64,000 bases of DNA, taken from positions 26,406,183 through 26,470,182 of the forward strand of contig CM059560.1 of assembly GCA_030386875.1 (NCBI GenBank). Direction: 5' to 3'. Origin of the DNA: Morinoia aosen (taxonomy: Eukaryota > Arthropoda > Malacostraca > Amphipoda > Talitridae). The translations under genes and the position numbers were made by a program. The notes under the pieces were generated by a model that saw only the letters and a list, made by a program, of their open reading frames with translations, searched no databases and was not told the DNA's origin. Below are positions 18,021 through 30,824 of the stretch, in pieces (position 1 is the stretch's first letter; every line of letters starts with the position of its first letter).

Positions 18021-21000
18021 CCGAATATAATTAAAATATTAATAACTGGCATTAGTAACAAATGTGTTCGAGAATTTTCGAAATTGTTCACTTTCGTACA
18101 TATTGCACCGTATTCGATGCTACGCCGACATCGCAAACAAATTCATTTGTTTATATTTTATCGGAACATTTTTACTGCTATTTTCAAACCCGTCTTGGGA
18201 TGCTTAGGGGATTGTTCGTTACAGTAACCGCTGATCACTGCTCTTTGTAGCCTTAACAATTTGCGCCGCATAATGTCGCTCAAATTATGTTCACAGCGAT
18301 CGGCAGGCCTGTCTGTAGTCTTTGGATGAACTGATCTTATTCTTCTCACGAATATTGTGTGTTGAAAAGTTTAGCTTTAACTTTAATGAAGAACATAGAG
18401 CACAGCACAGGAAGGTCGCTTTGAGTTAAAGGGAATATTTTGTTCGTTTTTGTGCCACTCACATGTGTGCCTTTTCTTGTCCGTTCGTTTGACCTCTGGT
18501 TGTGAACCGTCGCCCTGACCAGTTCGCCTCACTTCATATATAGCGTGTGTAGGAAAGAGCTGTCTCGGTGAATTGATATTCGACTTCTTTGGTGTTCAAC
18601 CCAAAGAGTGTTTCATCTGGATGGTAATGCCGCTGCGCATGACAATGTTCAGTGAGCAGGAGCCACCGTGTAACTTCTGCTGAGTCGTGCGCACCCTTTA
18701 AAGAGAGCCACTCGAATGAAAAAACGTGTCGCTGTATCGTGACTCATTCAGTGTTGGGCGTTTCTGAAATGCTTTGGGGCAGAAAATCGACAATGACTAG
18801 ACTTCATGGACCTAACTTGGTCTTTCCAACTTTCAACATGGTGTGTCTTTCCAAAGCATACGGTAAGATATCCGTTTAGATCTTTCTCCTAGACGTCAAT
18901 GATTGTTTTTAAAAAAGAGCTGTTCTTGGTTATTAGCTCCGTGCTCCGTAATAATCGGCAAAGTTTGTTGTTCATAGTGCACGTGTAGGGGGGGGGGGGG
19001 GGAACTGGATTGAAAATGTTGAGACGTGTTTCACTTAATATTTGAAACGGCGTTGTTTTTTATTCAAATGCCTCTATTATTTCCCTTTAAGAGTAGCACT
19101 GCTCTGCCTTTTTCGGCGAATATTACTGGGAAGTCATGTTCATTACCAGAAGTTTGGTCTTTTCCTTTTGAAGTGAATTACCAATTATAATTCGCGGTTG
19201 TTGATTGAGCTGTCTTATGTGTATCATGTTGTACTTGTTAATCTCACCGCTGCGCTTTGCAATGCGCCTATTTGGTTTATTTATTTCACCGCTTGACATT
19301 TTGTTGTGATCCTAATATCTCTTATTGATTTTCAAGGTCAGATGAGACTTTTCGATGCTCTCATCATATCAATCATAAAGTATTTTCTTTCATTAATCAA
19401 GCGATCGTTCATCTTTTGTTACTACGACAGTAGGCCGCTACCAGTCTGTGATGAAATAAATTTTATTGAATAATTCTAATTTATAATGAAATAGTAACGT
19501 GGACTCGTTTCCTACCAATTTCGTGCCTTTTCAAAACAAATGGAAATTAATACACGGGATGAAAATTACAATTTCAAATTAAAGAACTAATCTGACGTTC
19601 ATGACATTTTCAGTGATTCTAGCAAGTCTCGTTCACGTTACCACCTGAGAGAAAAGTAATTGAATTGCGGTTTCATGAACTCAATGAATAGATACTCAGC
19701 TGTGTGAGAGTTGCCGCAGGTAACTGGGAGCACAGAAGAGTGCGCCATGAATACTTGGTTGAGAAGACATAATTCACTGACTCAGGGTCCTTGAGCACAA
19801 ACACGATTGTCACTGGATTCATAACTTTTACAGAGAGTCTATGTGTGATTTACATGTCCGACTCAGATATAAGCAGTATGACATTCTACGCACAGATGGG
19901 CGAGTGCTGCACAAAGCACTCCTGCCTTTAATGAGGTCTAACGCTGCCAAATACGTTCAGCTTTTGGAAGCGGTATCACGACAACCACTTGAATCGCGCG
20001 TATCCGCTTTAACGAGGTTTAGAAACCTTCAAAATCGTCCTAACGTATATGGAAATGTGTTTAAATGAATCAATAACCCATAAATGAATTCCTGTAATGA
20101 AATTCTTCCTAAAACTCCAATTAATAGTTATATAAAGTAGTTAATAGAGGATATAGAGATTTGAAGGTCTTGAGTGACAATTGATGGAAACTCGAAGCTT
20201 GCTCGAAGAGAGGCTTCGATGTAACGCATTCGTGACAGCGACGCTGCCGTTGTATGGTGAAGTTCAACCTGAGGGAAGGCTTCCCGTATATTCGTGAAAT
20301 GAGCACAGCCGTAGATAACTCATGAGGAAATAAATATTCAAATACTAACAACGCAATTCTTTTTGAAGATTCGAAGTGAATACGCAGGCCTACCGCGACA
20401 CTTATTCCATAGCTCAGAAATATTCTTAAGTAGACATGAGATATAATGAATGATATCAGAGGTGTGCAACACATTCTTTTCTTGTAATTTACGTGGTATT
20501 AGTTTGGGGCTATTATTTCGATGCTGATTATTTTCATCTGCCATTCTTCATGAAAACGAGTGTCGCTCTGAGGATCTTATTAATTCCGAATACTTTCCTA
20601 GACTGTTGTCGTTTCTCGGGTGTTGTCTGAGAGAGTTCTGATGGTTTCTAGAGAGGGAAATGTTCAGTGCGTTTTGACGAAACCCTAACTGTACTTCACA
20701 CTTCTCTCTTAGCCGTGCTCGTAAATTTTGCAGCTGAGTGAGTTATATTTTACTTCGATGCCAGCGTTATATTTTGATAGTTCATACTTCATGAACGCAT
20801 TAGTAAATTTGAGCTTGTATACGTTATTCACAATAATTTATCGGTGAAATTGAACACCCATTTCAAGGCGTTGGAGTAGTCAGGGCAGTGTGGCGTTCAG
20901 TCAGTGTCAGAATTTGACATGATGTCTGTCTCTGGCACCCCGAGACGTGTGCTGTGCCCGGACATCTGGCCTGTGAGGTTGCAATAACTCGACACACACA

Positions 21001-22976
21001 CTCTCTCTTAGTTCTTCTTAACTCACAACTCAACTCTCCTATGGTCAAAACAAGTTGAAAGTACTTTCCAACAAACTAGTCTTCAGGTTTACAATTACCT
21101 TGACGAGTATATGTGGGCGCAGTTAAATAAACCCGAGCTGAAAACTCTAATATGTTGTTCCTTCTTACCTTCCCCCGCTGACCGGCGTGACCTTTCGCTG
21201 CACGGCACCATATATACCTCACACCTGTTGGCTGACCACTGGGTCCAGTGTGTTCCATTCTCTTTGGGTGTTCCGTTGCATTTATCTGCGTCTTCTTTTG
21301 GCTAAAGGGCTGTAAATGGCTGTCGTTACTTTGCCTTAAGGATATGTCTGCATGTATTTCTTTCCTTTTTACGCTAGAAATTTGTTTCATCCGTCCTCTC
21401 ACAGAAGAAATTGTCAAGATTTTTTCTTTTGTACACATTCTATCAAGTTGATAAACTTATGCGTTCGTTACCCTCTCCGTTGAACCGAGTGACTGGATCC
21501 TGAAAATCGCATGTGGGCTGAGGCTTTTGATGATTTGCTTTGATGGTTGTGCTGAGCAGTTGTATTGTTCACACTTCCAAAAATGGTGCTAATTCAACGA
21601 AGGCTTTTGCTGAGAACTGTGAATCTCTTGACAGCCCCGAGATAGGGAAGAATCCGAATAGGTTAGTGTTCTTTGTGAGGGAAAAGGTCGCATGGCTGGG
21701 CCAACACGCGACCGTCTGCGGTGGCCTGGCGCGTTGGATGTTTCTATCAGATAGGTGCGTGCTCCGAACCATCTGTTGCTCTTTGCTGGGCTGCCGTGCT
21801 TCGTTCCTTCTCTGGTGTCGTACAGCATCCCTCAAATGTCCGCTCGCATCTACATACAAGAGGGGTCTCATCTATTGCTCACTCTCGAAAATAAAATTAA
21901 GTCTGTGCACTTGATTCTCTTCTGTAATGGTATGGAAGTCGTGCTACTTCTTGTCAAGGTTCTGCTGCACGCTCTGCTTGTGCTTTTGACATTAGTTACT
22001 CGTTGTGTTCTGTAGTCAAATACTGTGAAATATTTTGATATTGGGGATGTTTGACGCCAATTTTTGTTTTCATATACTTTTTCATTTTCTCTGGTCAATC
22101 ACGGTTACTGATTTCTCTTTCGCCATGTTGTAACATAGTCACCATCCCATGCTAATTTAGCTGTCCATCCTAAACAAAGAAAATAGATACATTTCACCGT
22201 CGATGGGAGACATTTGGAAATTTTTGCTGAAGTGTTTCGCTGCCATTTCTTGAACTTCAATAATGAGAAGTGGTGTTTGTTTTGAGGTTGGGTGAATGAA
22301 TTGCGGATGTAGGGATAATGCCGTTTGATTTGTCATCCGCACGGGCTGTCTCCTTGCCGAGTTGACCCGAGCTCACCTCCTTTCATTTTAATCCGAGGAA
22401 GGATTGAATGATTAAACGTTGCATAATTCAGCAGTATTTCTCAAATGTTGTGCGTTTACTTTGTTTTTAGTGGCGTACCGAGCTAAACCTAGCTGATCTG
22501 CGAGGGCGTATCACCTGCTTTTCCCGTATGCTTTGCTTAGTGAACAACGGGCTTGCATGTTGCGCTGAGGATTACTATTACTCAAAGGCCTGCTGTCGAA
22601 AACCGATATTTTCACTCATAAACCTAAGTGACTCATGTCTGAAAGACTTTCAGACAAGTAAGCTATTCAACATTCAGTGTGAAGTGGAAATAATCAGGTT
22701 ATCTCTTGATATTACCCGTAAAAAATTTCAATATATTTTTCAGGAAGTAAGCATAAAAAGAAGCTATGCGTGACACTTTTGAAACTTGATGGTCGAGTTT
22801 TTTATATGTCACGACCCAATTTATGAAAGACTTAACGAACTACTTTCAGTTTTAAAAGTGACTATTCTTGCTATTTTATTTATACCTTAATATCGTTATG
22901 TAAGCTGTTAAAAAAATTCTTCACTTCACATTCAAAGACTAGATTAAATTGGAGCTAATTCCAGGATATCTCTTTA
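18021..22976. other. gene-free stretch, about 5 kb
   Basis: Apart from a 15-G run I see no repeats and no conserved protein signal. ORFs of 60-124 codons (for example at 19841 and 21540) overlap on both strands, lack domains and are treated as chance. Confidence 0.5.
18988..19002. repeat. poly-G run of 15
   Basis: A mononucleotide tract, prone to length errors and possible G-quadruplex formation. Confidence 0.9.
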
Positions 22977-22988
22977 CTCATTTCAACT

Positions 22989-23346
22989 CCCCTCAGGGGG
23001 ATACAACTATTGTATCTATGGGAATTAGCGCGCCCATGGGGATTATGTGAGGGCCCGAGCTAAAGGTTAGGTAGGCTTACTTTTTGTTAAAGTAGAATAG
23101 GTATTTGTTTTGTTACGGACCATGTTTTTTCGGTTCACTGCTGTCCTGTTTTTCAGCACCTACTACTTCAACTTTTTCTTGTTTCATGAACTTCTTTCCG
23201 AACTTACTGTTTCTATGCCTTTTCTGTATAGGTTCCGTGTTTCCTTAACTCCATACTAAATGGTGGCTTCGACGTCTTTCCTCTCTTAGGATCGCATTTG
23301 TTGCTGCGGGTAGGGAGGCATAAACTAACGACTAATCTAATCTAAT
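22989..23346 (+). repeat. R1 retroposon, mosaic of subfamilies
   Basis: The 5' half carries the 'gagctaaaggttagg' and 'agtagaataggta' variants of tail-B copies. The 3' half carries 'cttaggatcgcatttgttgc' and the AATCT tail of tail-A copies. The target is CTCATTTCAACT (22977-22988) and CTCATTTTAACT (23347-23358), with one mismatch. The head hairpins are intact. Confidence 0.93.
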
Positions 23347-23358
23347 CTCATTTTAACT

Positions 23359-24252
23359 TGAAACTCAACTTGCTGTGAGAGAAGTAGTGTTCTGGCGTTG
23401 TGTGCTACAGGTGCATTCCCGAACTGTAGAGTGTATTGGAATTTGAAAATTATTGTGCAATTAATTCAACTTTGTGATTCCCCTCAAAAAAGTATCCGTA
23501 ACATTTTATTCCTGATTTCTTCTTCTGGAGTTCTGTAAAATTTCAAGGCTCCTGTCATGTGTACTTGTGCTGGTGTTTAAATCGTGACCGTTGCTGTTGT
23601 GCCGGCTAAAATGATGAAATGATTTGCTACAGTTAGGAAAAACTTCCGTGTTTTAGGCTTTTCATAACTGCGAGAGATTGAATAAAGCATTTTTGTCCGT
23701 AACCATGGGAACAGTTTGAATTACTGCGCATATTGTACAGCGCTGCTGGCGACCTAGCATTTATTCTGCTTCGAGAAACATTCATGACTTCATTTCTGTA
23801 TTGGAGTTGAAAATTGCATTACAATTGTTTCATTGCATAGCAATTTCTTTTATGAATAGAGCTTATAAATTGATTTGAGACTATCCATCGCAGTAGGTTT
23901 GAAAGAGTGTATATCTAACTGCATGGAATTTTGTCACCGGAAAGTAAGACCGTATCCATAAAAATTTCGTTGCTGCTTAGAAAAAAGTTATCATTACAGT
24001 TTTTATTTTCCTTTTCAAGTATAATATTCTTGGCGTAAAAATGATTGCCGCTGAAGTAATTTTAATGACTAACTTTACGCCATCACAGTTTTTCTCGGTC
24101 GTGTACACCTGTTCATCATTCTCGGTGCTCATCTTCGTGCTTGAGTCATTGATTATTTTAATTTTATACGAGCTGTGACAGGCCTGACAAATTTGAATTC
24201 TCGAGAAAAACTGACCGACTTCAGTAGCCACCGGATAATGGAGTGAGTTACT
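23359..24252. other. no gene recognised
   Basis: AT-rich; an 84-codon minus-strand ORF at 23977 has no recognisable features. Confidence 0.5.
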
Positions 24253-24265
24253 TTCACAGCGGAGA

Positions 24266-24545
24266 CCCGAGCTGAGAGGTAGCCCTTCTTTTTATTGAAA
24301 TAAACTCTTTTGTTAAGTTAAGGCCCCCTTTTTGGTCCACTGCTGTCCTGTCTTCCAGCACCTACTATTTTCTTCTTCAACTTTGATCTGGTTCCATAAA
24401 CTTCTTTCTCAACTGTTTGTTTCTATGCTCCTTCTGCATAGATTCCGCGTTCCCTTATCTCCTCACTAAATAATACCTTCCTCTTTTTTTCTCTTTGGGA
24501 CGATTTTTTCGGTTAGGGAGGCTTAAACTAACATCTAATCTAATC
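24266..24545 (+). repeat. R1 retroposon, 5'-truncated
   Basis: It begins at the internal 'cccgagctgagagg' block, lacks the hairpin head, and ends in 'actaacatctaatctaatc'. The 13-bp target TTCACAGCGGAGA is exact at 24253-24265 and 24546-24558. 5' truncation with an exact duplication supports target-primed reverse transcription. Confidence 0.93.
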
Positions 24546-24558
24546 TTCACAGCGGAGA

Positions 24559-27500
24559 AGCTAAACTACGGGTCTCTGCTCTCTGGAGGTAATATATGTT
24601 ACCTTACTTGTAATGAGCTTGGGGCTAATATATTAGTTATTTATTTGTATCCCCAGCCCAGTGAATAACCTAATTTCTCGGTTAAAGGACTGGATATGTT
24701 CAGGATAGCATAATATCTAAAACTCGATTTCTTTCGGTCGCCTATTTTCTTGGCTCTATTCTTTTATTTTAGTGCTACAGAGTTCATAGATACGAAACTT
24801 TAGCACAATGCCTTAATAATGACCGAAGGAAAACTGCACAGGCAAAGTTCAACCCGATTAATTATAACTGAAGGATGTAAACGTTTAGCCAAGTTCGGGC
24901 TTGGTGAGCTGTATGCCTTATCAGTCTCATGTTTCATCAGAATGGACCACATGAAAACATGCGCGGTCGGGGCCGAGACGATTCGGTGCACCGCAGGTCC
25001 CCTACCCTGTATAGGCACGTGAGCCAAGTAGGGATAGGTGCATGTGGGTGGCGCTAGATCTGAGATAACTAATGGCAGCTTTATCCTTATGGTGGCAAGT
25101 GTTTCACCCTTCACTGCTACCGACTGGACGCGTTTGCGCTACTGGGCAGACTATGTTTCAACTGATTGGTGGTAGAGTACTGAAACTGTTCATTTGCCAG
25201 CTGGGGACACTGCAGCTCGCGGAGTCTGTATGTCTTAGAAAAAATAACGCTGTTCATGGTTCGAATTGCGAGATTTTTTAAAACAATTTCTTTTAAAACT
25301 CTGTTGGTTGGTAATCCATTTTATCAATTAAATCATTGCAGTTTGCTTAATATCGATGAGGTACATTGTTTATTTTTCGAAAACAAATTCTAGTCTGGTT
25401 GATGAATTATAATTCCAGGATAGGGATATATAATGAAAGAACCATGGTCAAGTTACACTGGGAAACTTTTATTAACAGCTTCGTATTCGGTCTTCATTTA
25501 GCATTATCAGCGCTGAGCTCGTGAAATGAACTGACCTGAGATACAGACGTGTAATTGAGCTTTTTTAAGCGAAACTCGGGCTTATGCAAAACGTGTCAGG
25601 TAATCCGATTGATCTTAAATTCAACGTTTATGAAATGAGTGTCTTCTATAATTTTCATAATCTCAGCTTACGGTAAATTATGCATTGGATATTCATTACT
25701 GATATTGTTCAAATGATCGTTGATCCTTCAGGAAAGCTGGCTGTGTCATAAATATATATCTGTATGGTTGTATTTCTGAAATCATATGTTCTCTGGAATT
25801 TTTTAAGTAGGTCCTGGAGCGTCGGCTTATATGTTGCTGGCAGTTGTCTCCTCCAGCACGGCTGTGGCCATCCATTGATGTAGCTATGAAGCCTTGAGTT
25901 GGGTAGTTTACGCTTCAGCATGTTTATACCTTTTCCTGTTCATATTACTGACATAATTTGAATCATTTTTTAAAATGTATCGTGAGTGTTAGCTGTGTGC
26001 TGAAACTTCTGCTTGCCTTTTTACTGAGTTGTAAGTGTTCAGTTCGGTAGAAGCTTGCTCTCATGGCTAAGATAATGTAGCCTTTAATTGATCAAATTTT
26101 ATGACCGTAGTATACAATTAATTTCCCCAGTCGCTATTCCTGCATTTCAGTCTAATCAATAACATACGTAATGATCACTATTATAAGCTGCATGCAAAAT
26201 TTACGACCATAGAAATCATTGTAAATCTCATGCTGAACAAATTTCGGGCATTATGCTGGCTGGCGATGCTTGATGGCGCAGTTTCGTGTGAAATTATTCT
26301 CAACATGCATGTAACGCTGAACTAATGACTGCGTATCTCGTTCTTGACGACCTGGCATGGCTCACAGTTCAAACCGTCACAATTACTCATAATAATAACG
26401 GGGAAAGACTTTGTTTTGAGCGCACATTGTTAAATTTATTGCTTCACGTCCCTACGTTAACGACCTCGTTAATATTCCAACTTCAGACTGTACTGCTAAT
26501 GTTACGTTTTAAAAGGAATCCTCGAAAGTAACCACACAAAATGTGACGCAGTTTTCCCTCTTTCTGGGAGACTTCATTTGCTTCTCCGAAGTGAACTGCG
26601 TTCCCTCGACGTATGCTCATCGGAGGTGTTCTACCACACACATATAGTAGGATTGTCATAAGAATCTAATGAGTTTTCTGCTAGGATTCATGAAGGCTCT
26701 ATTTTCCCGTTCCTTTTAGCTCCAATAAAGGCTGATAATTAAGTCAAATTGGTGAACTCCTGCGCTGTATGTTTGGTTGTGTTCCTGTCTGAGATCTTTC
26801 ATGTTCATCATTTAGATGGAAGGCTTGTTTTTACAGACCATAGTCTCTGCTTCATTCTCGAGCAACTGAGCTCTCTAGCGATGTGACTGTGGATATTCAA
26901 ATGAAAACCATCGGCACAAAATACACACTGGTGAAGGCAGTGTGCAAGTTGTACTTCTTCAGTGAAGTATTTTCGTAGCTGTTTGCAGCTTTTATGTCTA
27001 TTGGGAACAAACTCATTGAGTAATAGAGCGAAGCTTATGTTGCGTTGAGAATTTCGATTCGTTTTTGGATTTACTAATCCACTTCCACATGTTGATGTAG
27101 ATTTGCTAAGTAGAATTTTTGTTCGTTCGGTTTTATTTTTTCAGGTGGTTGATCGATTGACTAAAATATATTCTGCGCCAGAGCGTGTGATAATCTTGAC
27201 GTTTTTTCTTTCGGACGAGGAAAGTCCCTTGACATTTCGCTGACCACGTCAGCTCATTTAATATTCATGGAACACCATTCCATGCATAGGACATGATGAG
27301 CCATCGCGCTCCGAGTAATTACATGCATCTTCTGTAGGGCTCTTTCTTCAGCGACCGACGATGCTTTGTAAAACTATCCGCGCAAATAATCAAACAATAG
27401 TTATTTTTGTCGAGGTTAAATGAGCTTTGATAGAGATTTATTTGTGCTCGTGGTGGAAATGAAAATACATTCATGTAATAGGTAATTTTGTAACTTTAGT

Positions 27501-28535
27501 CTTCTATCTATTTGAATCCACTCTCGATGTGACTGTTTTTTTTCTTTGGCGGCTGTCGTGTCATGTATGTTTTGATACCGATGTCAGTGTCTGGACCGCT
27601 ACCGAACAATGGTACATGAATGTAAGAAGCAACATCAGTTGTTGAATGGTATGTCCCCATTCGACTACCTGATTTACGCGCTGTCGTGTGTTTACCTTGT
27701 TCTTCTGTGTTGGGATCCCTATTATGAAACTGTTGTATATGGGCAGGCGTGATGCTTGTGTGCGTAGACTCTGTGTGGCGCTGATGGCGACCGCCACTCG
27801 ATTATGATGCATTTAGGCGTGAGTGGCGCGGCAATTGTGGCACTCACTCCTGCGCGCAATTGCAATCTCGCTCTGGCCGCCCTCAGGTGCTCGCTCCCAT
27901 TTCATCGCGGCGCGGCTACACCCTGCTGCGCTGCTACTTACCTGCGTGTCTTATTTGTGTTCTGATGTATCGCATAGTCTGGGTTCCATGCCATGATAGT
28001 TTTTTAAAACCCTATAGGCATAGCAGATGCAAAGAACGTTTTTCAATCACGGATGGAGATATGTTCCTGAAGCCGTGTTCTCATGGTGAGGTGAGCAGCC
28101 AATTTCTAGTGAATGCATCAACTTTGCCTCGTCGTTGCTGAGTCTCCCTTAATCGCGTTGTATTTTATCATTCAACTACAGTAGCAAAAAATGCTGTGGC
28201 AGAATATATTACAATTTCACTTAGAAATTCTATCCATGGAAGCGCTTTTAAGAGAATACTTTTTAATGCATGTCATTCAATGCTGACACAATTTCATGGT
28301 GCGTCACAATTTCATCGTTGGCCTGTGCAGCCCTGACGTGTGATCAAATTAAGTGCGACGGGCAACCCGATACCGAGGGCGGGTCGCGTAGCTCAGTGCG
28401 CCGGGCGAGCGCTGGCGTCGCTTTCAATCTGGGCTGTTTTGGTGTCCCTCAAGTTGAGATGTTTTTACATCCCTTCCTCTGAGAGCGTCCTGAATTTTGC
28501 CGCTTTTGTTGTATCTTCGTAATCGAGGCTGCTGG
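24559..28535. other. gene-free stretch, about 4 kb
   Basis: No element ends or protein domains seen. A GC-rich patch at about 27740-27930 and a faint tRNA-like string near 28385 (see rejected items) are the only departures from AT-rich background. Confidence 0.5.
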
Positions 28536-28548
28536 TCTCTTTGGATGT

Positions 28549-28908
28549 CCCCTCAGGGGGATACAACTATTGTATCTATGGGAATTAGCGCTCCCAGGGG
28601 GAAGATGTGAGGGCCCGAGCTGAGAGTTACGTAGGTCTTCTTTTTGTTGATATAAAATATTTTTTGCTATGTTAAGGACCACCTTTTTCGGTTCACTGCT
28701 AGCCTGTTTTTCAGCACCTACTTCTTTCTTCTTCAACTTTTATCTTATTTCATGAACTTCTTTCCCAACTCACTGTTTCTATGCCCCTTCTGCATAGATT
28801 CCGCATTCCCTAATATCCATACTAAATGGTGCCTCTTCCTCCTTCCTCTCTTCGATACACTCTTTTTTTTGTAGCGGTTAGGGAGGCTTAAACTAACCTA
28901 TAATCTAA
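28549..28908 (+). repeat. young full-length R1 retroposon (tail A), reference copy
   Basis: This 360-bp copy has all head hairpins intact (CCCCTCAGGGG, GATACAACTATTGTATC, TGGGAATTAGCGCTCCCA). The exact 13-bp target TCTCTTTGGATGT lies at 28536-28548 and 28909-28921. The tail is 'aactaacctataatctaa'. It is the best-defined copy for setting both ends of the family. Confidence 0.95.
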
Positions 28909-28921
28909 TCTCTTTGGATGT

Positions 28922-29344
28922 ACTCAATTTTACAGCCAGGATAACGGCGTGCTATGTTGGAGTTCAGATTTTTCAGGGAGTACGGGGAGTTTTAATTTTT
29001 GTATGCGTTTCATTGGAGATTTTTGATATTGTATGCTGTACTCCTCATAAGCTCTGATCGTTAAAACTGTGTGTAAAGATATATTTAGGGAATCTATTGA
29101 GAAGAGATCTCTTTGGTGTGTAGTTCATGTTCTTGATTTTTCTGAATTAGAAAGTGTTTTTGCGCAATCTGAAGGGAATTGTGGGGTTTCCTATATTGTT
29201 TAGGGTTATGGTCGTTCGTTTGTGTTAGGTACAGTAACTCGACATTTTTGAAGAATTCGTATAATCAATATTTCCTTCAAGTGCCGAGTATAAATTTTAA
29301 CTCGGTCCAAGGAATCGAACCCATTTGTAAGTACGCGTGTTTTT
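28922..29344. other. no gene recognised between two R1 copies
   Basis: AT-rich; nothing recognised. Confidence 0.5.
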
Positions 29345-29356
29345 TGTAGTCTGAAA

Positions 29357-29718
29357 CCCCCCAGGGGGATACAACTATTGTATCTATGGGAATTAGCGCT
29401 CCCAGGGGAACCATGTGTGGGCCCGAGCTAAAGGTTAGGTAGGCTTCCTTTTTGTTGTAATAAAATAGGTTTTTGTTTTGTTACGGACCTTTTTTTTCGG
29501 TTCACTGCTGTCCTGTTTTTCAGCACCTACTACTTTCTTCTTCAACTTTTTTCTTGTTTCATGAACTTCTTTCCTAGCTTACCGTTTCTGTGCACCTCGT
29601 GCATAGATTCCACGTTCCCTCAACTCCATACTAAATGGTGCCTTCCTTTTTCCTCTCTTGGAACATCTTTGTCGTGGTTAAGGGAGGCTAAAACTTTCTT
29701 ATATAATAATAATAATAA
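29357..29718 (+). repeat. young full-length R1 retroposon (tail B)
   Basis: The head is complete, and the tail is 'actttcttatataataataa' with further AAT repeats. The target is TGTAGTCTGAAA (29345-29356) and TGTAGTCTAAAA (29719-29730), with one mismatch. It is the reference copy for the tail-B subfamily. Confidence 0.94.
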
Positions 29719-29730
29719 TGTAGTCTAAAA

Positions 29731-30303
29731 TCGAGGTTCCTTTAATAGGTTCCTTTATTACTTTTAGCCTTTGGATTAGGATTTTTCAAGCACTCAAGTT
29801 TGGAACATGCAAAAATTCACGGCGTTGGGGATATTCTAGCTCGATTGGCGGCATATTGAAAGCTTGTGTTTTCTACTTCGCTGCTACTGCAGAAGTCCAT
29901 TAGTTAGCATAATTTGGAGCCCAAGTTGGAACACGTCTGAGAATCGTACATGGCGCGCAACATTTGTGTACATGAGCACAGCGCGACCAGTGCATGCAGT
30001 AATGAGGTCTGGCCGAGGAGCAGTGAGCAGCATTCACTTCAGTGTATTTGAGGCTACTTGATGCTCAATGAAGCTTGTTGCTCCGCTTCCTGCATCGCGC
30101 GCCCAGCTGCTACACTAAACTGTCCTGAGAACCCCCTCCCACATTTGCTCCTCTCAGAGAGAACGCAACCACACCCGCTGCGTTTTCTAGTCATTCTGTT
30201 ATGTTATCCCTATTTCCCTCGTATCCTTAACTTTGTATCTTACGCCTCTCTCGCATTTTTTTATTTCATTGTGTGACATCACAAAATGCTAATAGTTAGA
30301 AAG
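29731..30303. other. no gene recognised
   Basis: ORFs of 65-72 codons at 29864 and 30058 lack family features. Confidence 0.45.
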
Positions 30304-30305
30304 TA

Positions 30306-30824
30306 TCAGGTTATTCCGTGTAAGTTGTGTACGAATTTTACCTTTTTTAAAATTGATCGAAATTTGAAGATTATTTTATGATGCCTAATGGAGCTCACCA
30401 TCATTTTTATGTTTAGATACCATTAAACTGATCAAATTTTATATCACAGAACAATAAAAATAAAATTAGCTTGATTAAAATCCTGCTTACATGGAAGTAC
30501 CCAAGAACCATTTGAAGCACTTCATGTTTTTCGAGTTCAAGAAAGGAAACGCAGCAGCTCCTTCAGACTACCGTTTGTTTCGTAGCTTAGGAAATAATTT
30601 GGAAGAAACAGCTTTTGGAACAGAGGTAGAGGTTGAAACTGACATTTGTGAGTTTTTCGAATCAAAATCAAAGTAATTTTACTATAATTGTATTAATGAG
30701 CTTGTTAACAGATAAACGCCATAAATAATCTGGGACATTCATGACTGAATCTGTAATTAAATGTAATATTTGGTCACTTGTTTTATTTATTCAAAGTTCG
30801 GACAGAGCTTATGGGATGACCTGA
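30306..30824 (+). mobile_element. mariner deletion derivative, about 520 bp
   Basis: The left end TCAGGTTATTCCGTGTAAG pairs with the complement of the right end, TCAGGTCATCCCATAAGC, and the similarity continues for roughly 30 bases. TA precedes the left end (30304-30305); the right flank reads AA, so the duplication is imperfect. The interior encodes only the two extremities of a mariner transposase, so this is a non-autonomous copy formed by internal deletion. It is a different lineage from the 9.8-kb element. Confidence 0.85.
30491..30730 (+). pseudogene. mariner transposase, N- and C-termini fused by deletion
   Basis: The frame opens with MEVPKNHLKHFMFFEFKKGN, the start of the mariner N-terminal helix-turn-helix. 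It passes within a few residues to PSDYRLFRSLGNNL, the motif holding the third catalytic Asp near the C-terminus. Then follow 'CEFFESKS' and, after a stop at 30674, 'FYYNCINELVNR', which matches the usual FY.nGI..LP.RW end. About 250 residues, including the first two catalytic Asp, are absent. It cannot be active. Confidence 0.88.

Noticed and set aside
20121..20474. 117-codon minus-strand ORF
   Set aside because: No domain or composition signal; random-length expectation in this much sequence.
28381..28430. tRNA-like string (GTAGCTCAGTGCGCCGGGCG)
   Set aside because: It resembles a tRNA D-arm or A box, but no anticodon arm, T-arm or B box (GGTTCGA) follows at the right spacing. Too little for a tRNA gene or tRNA-derived SINE.
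28549..28908. R1 as a Helitron or other DNA transposon because of its hairpins
   Set aside because: Helitrons make no target duplications and end in CTRR; R1 has 11-15 bp duplications, 5' truncation and simple tails, which fit retroposition.
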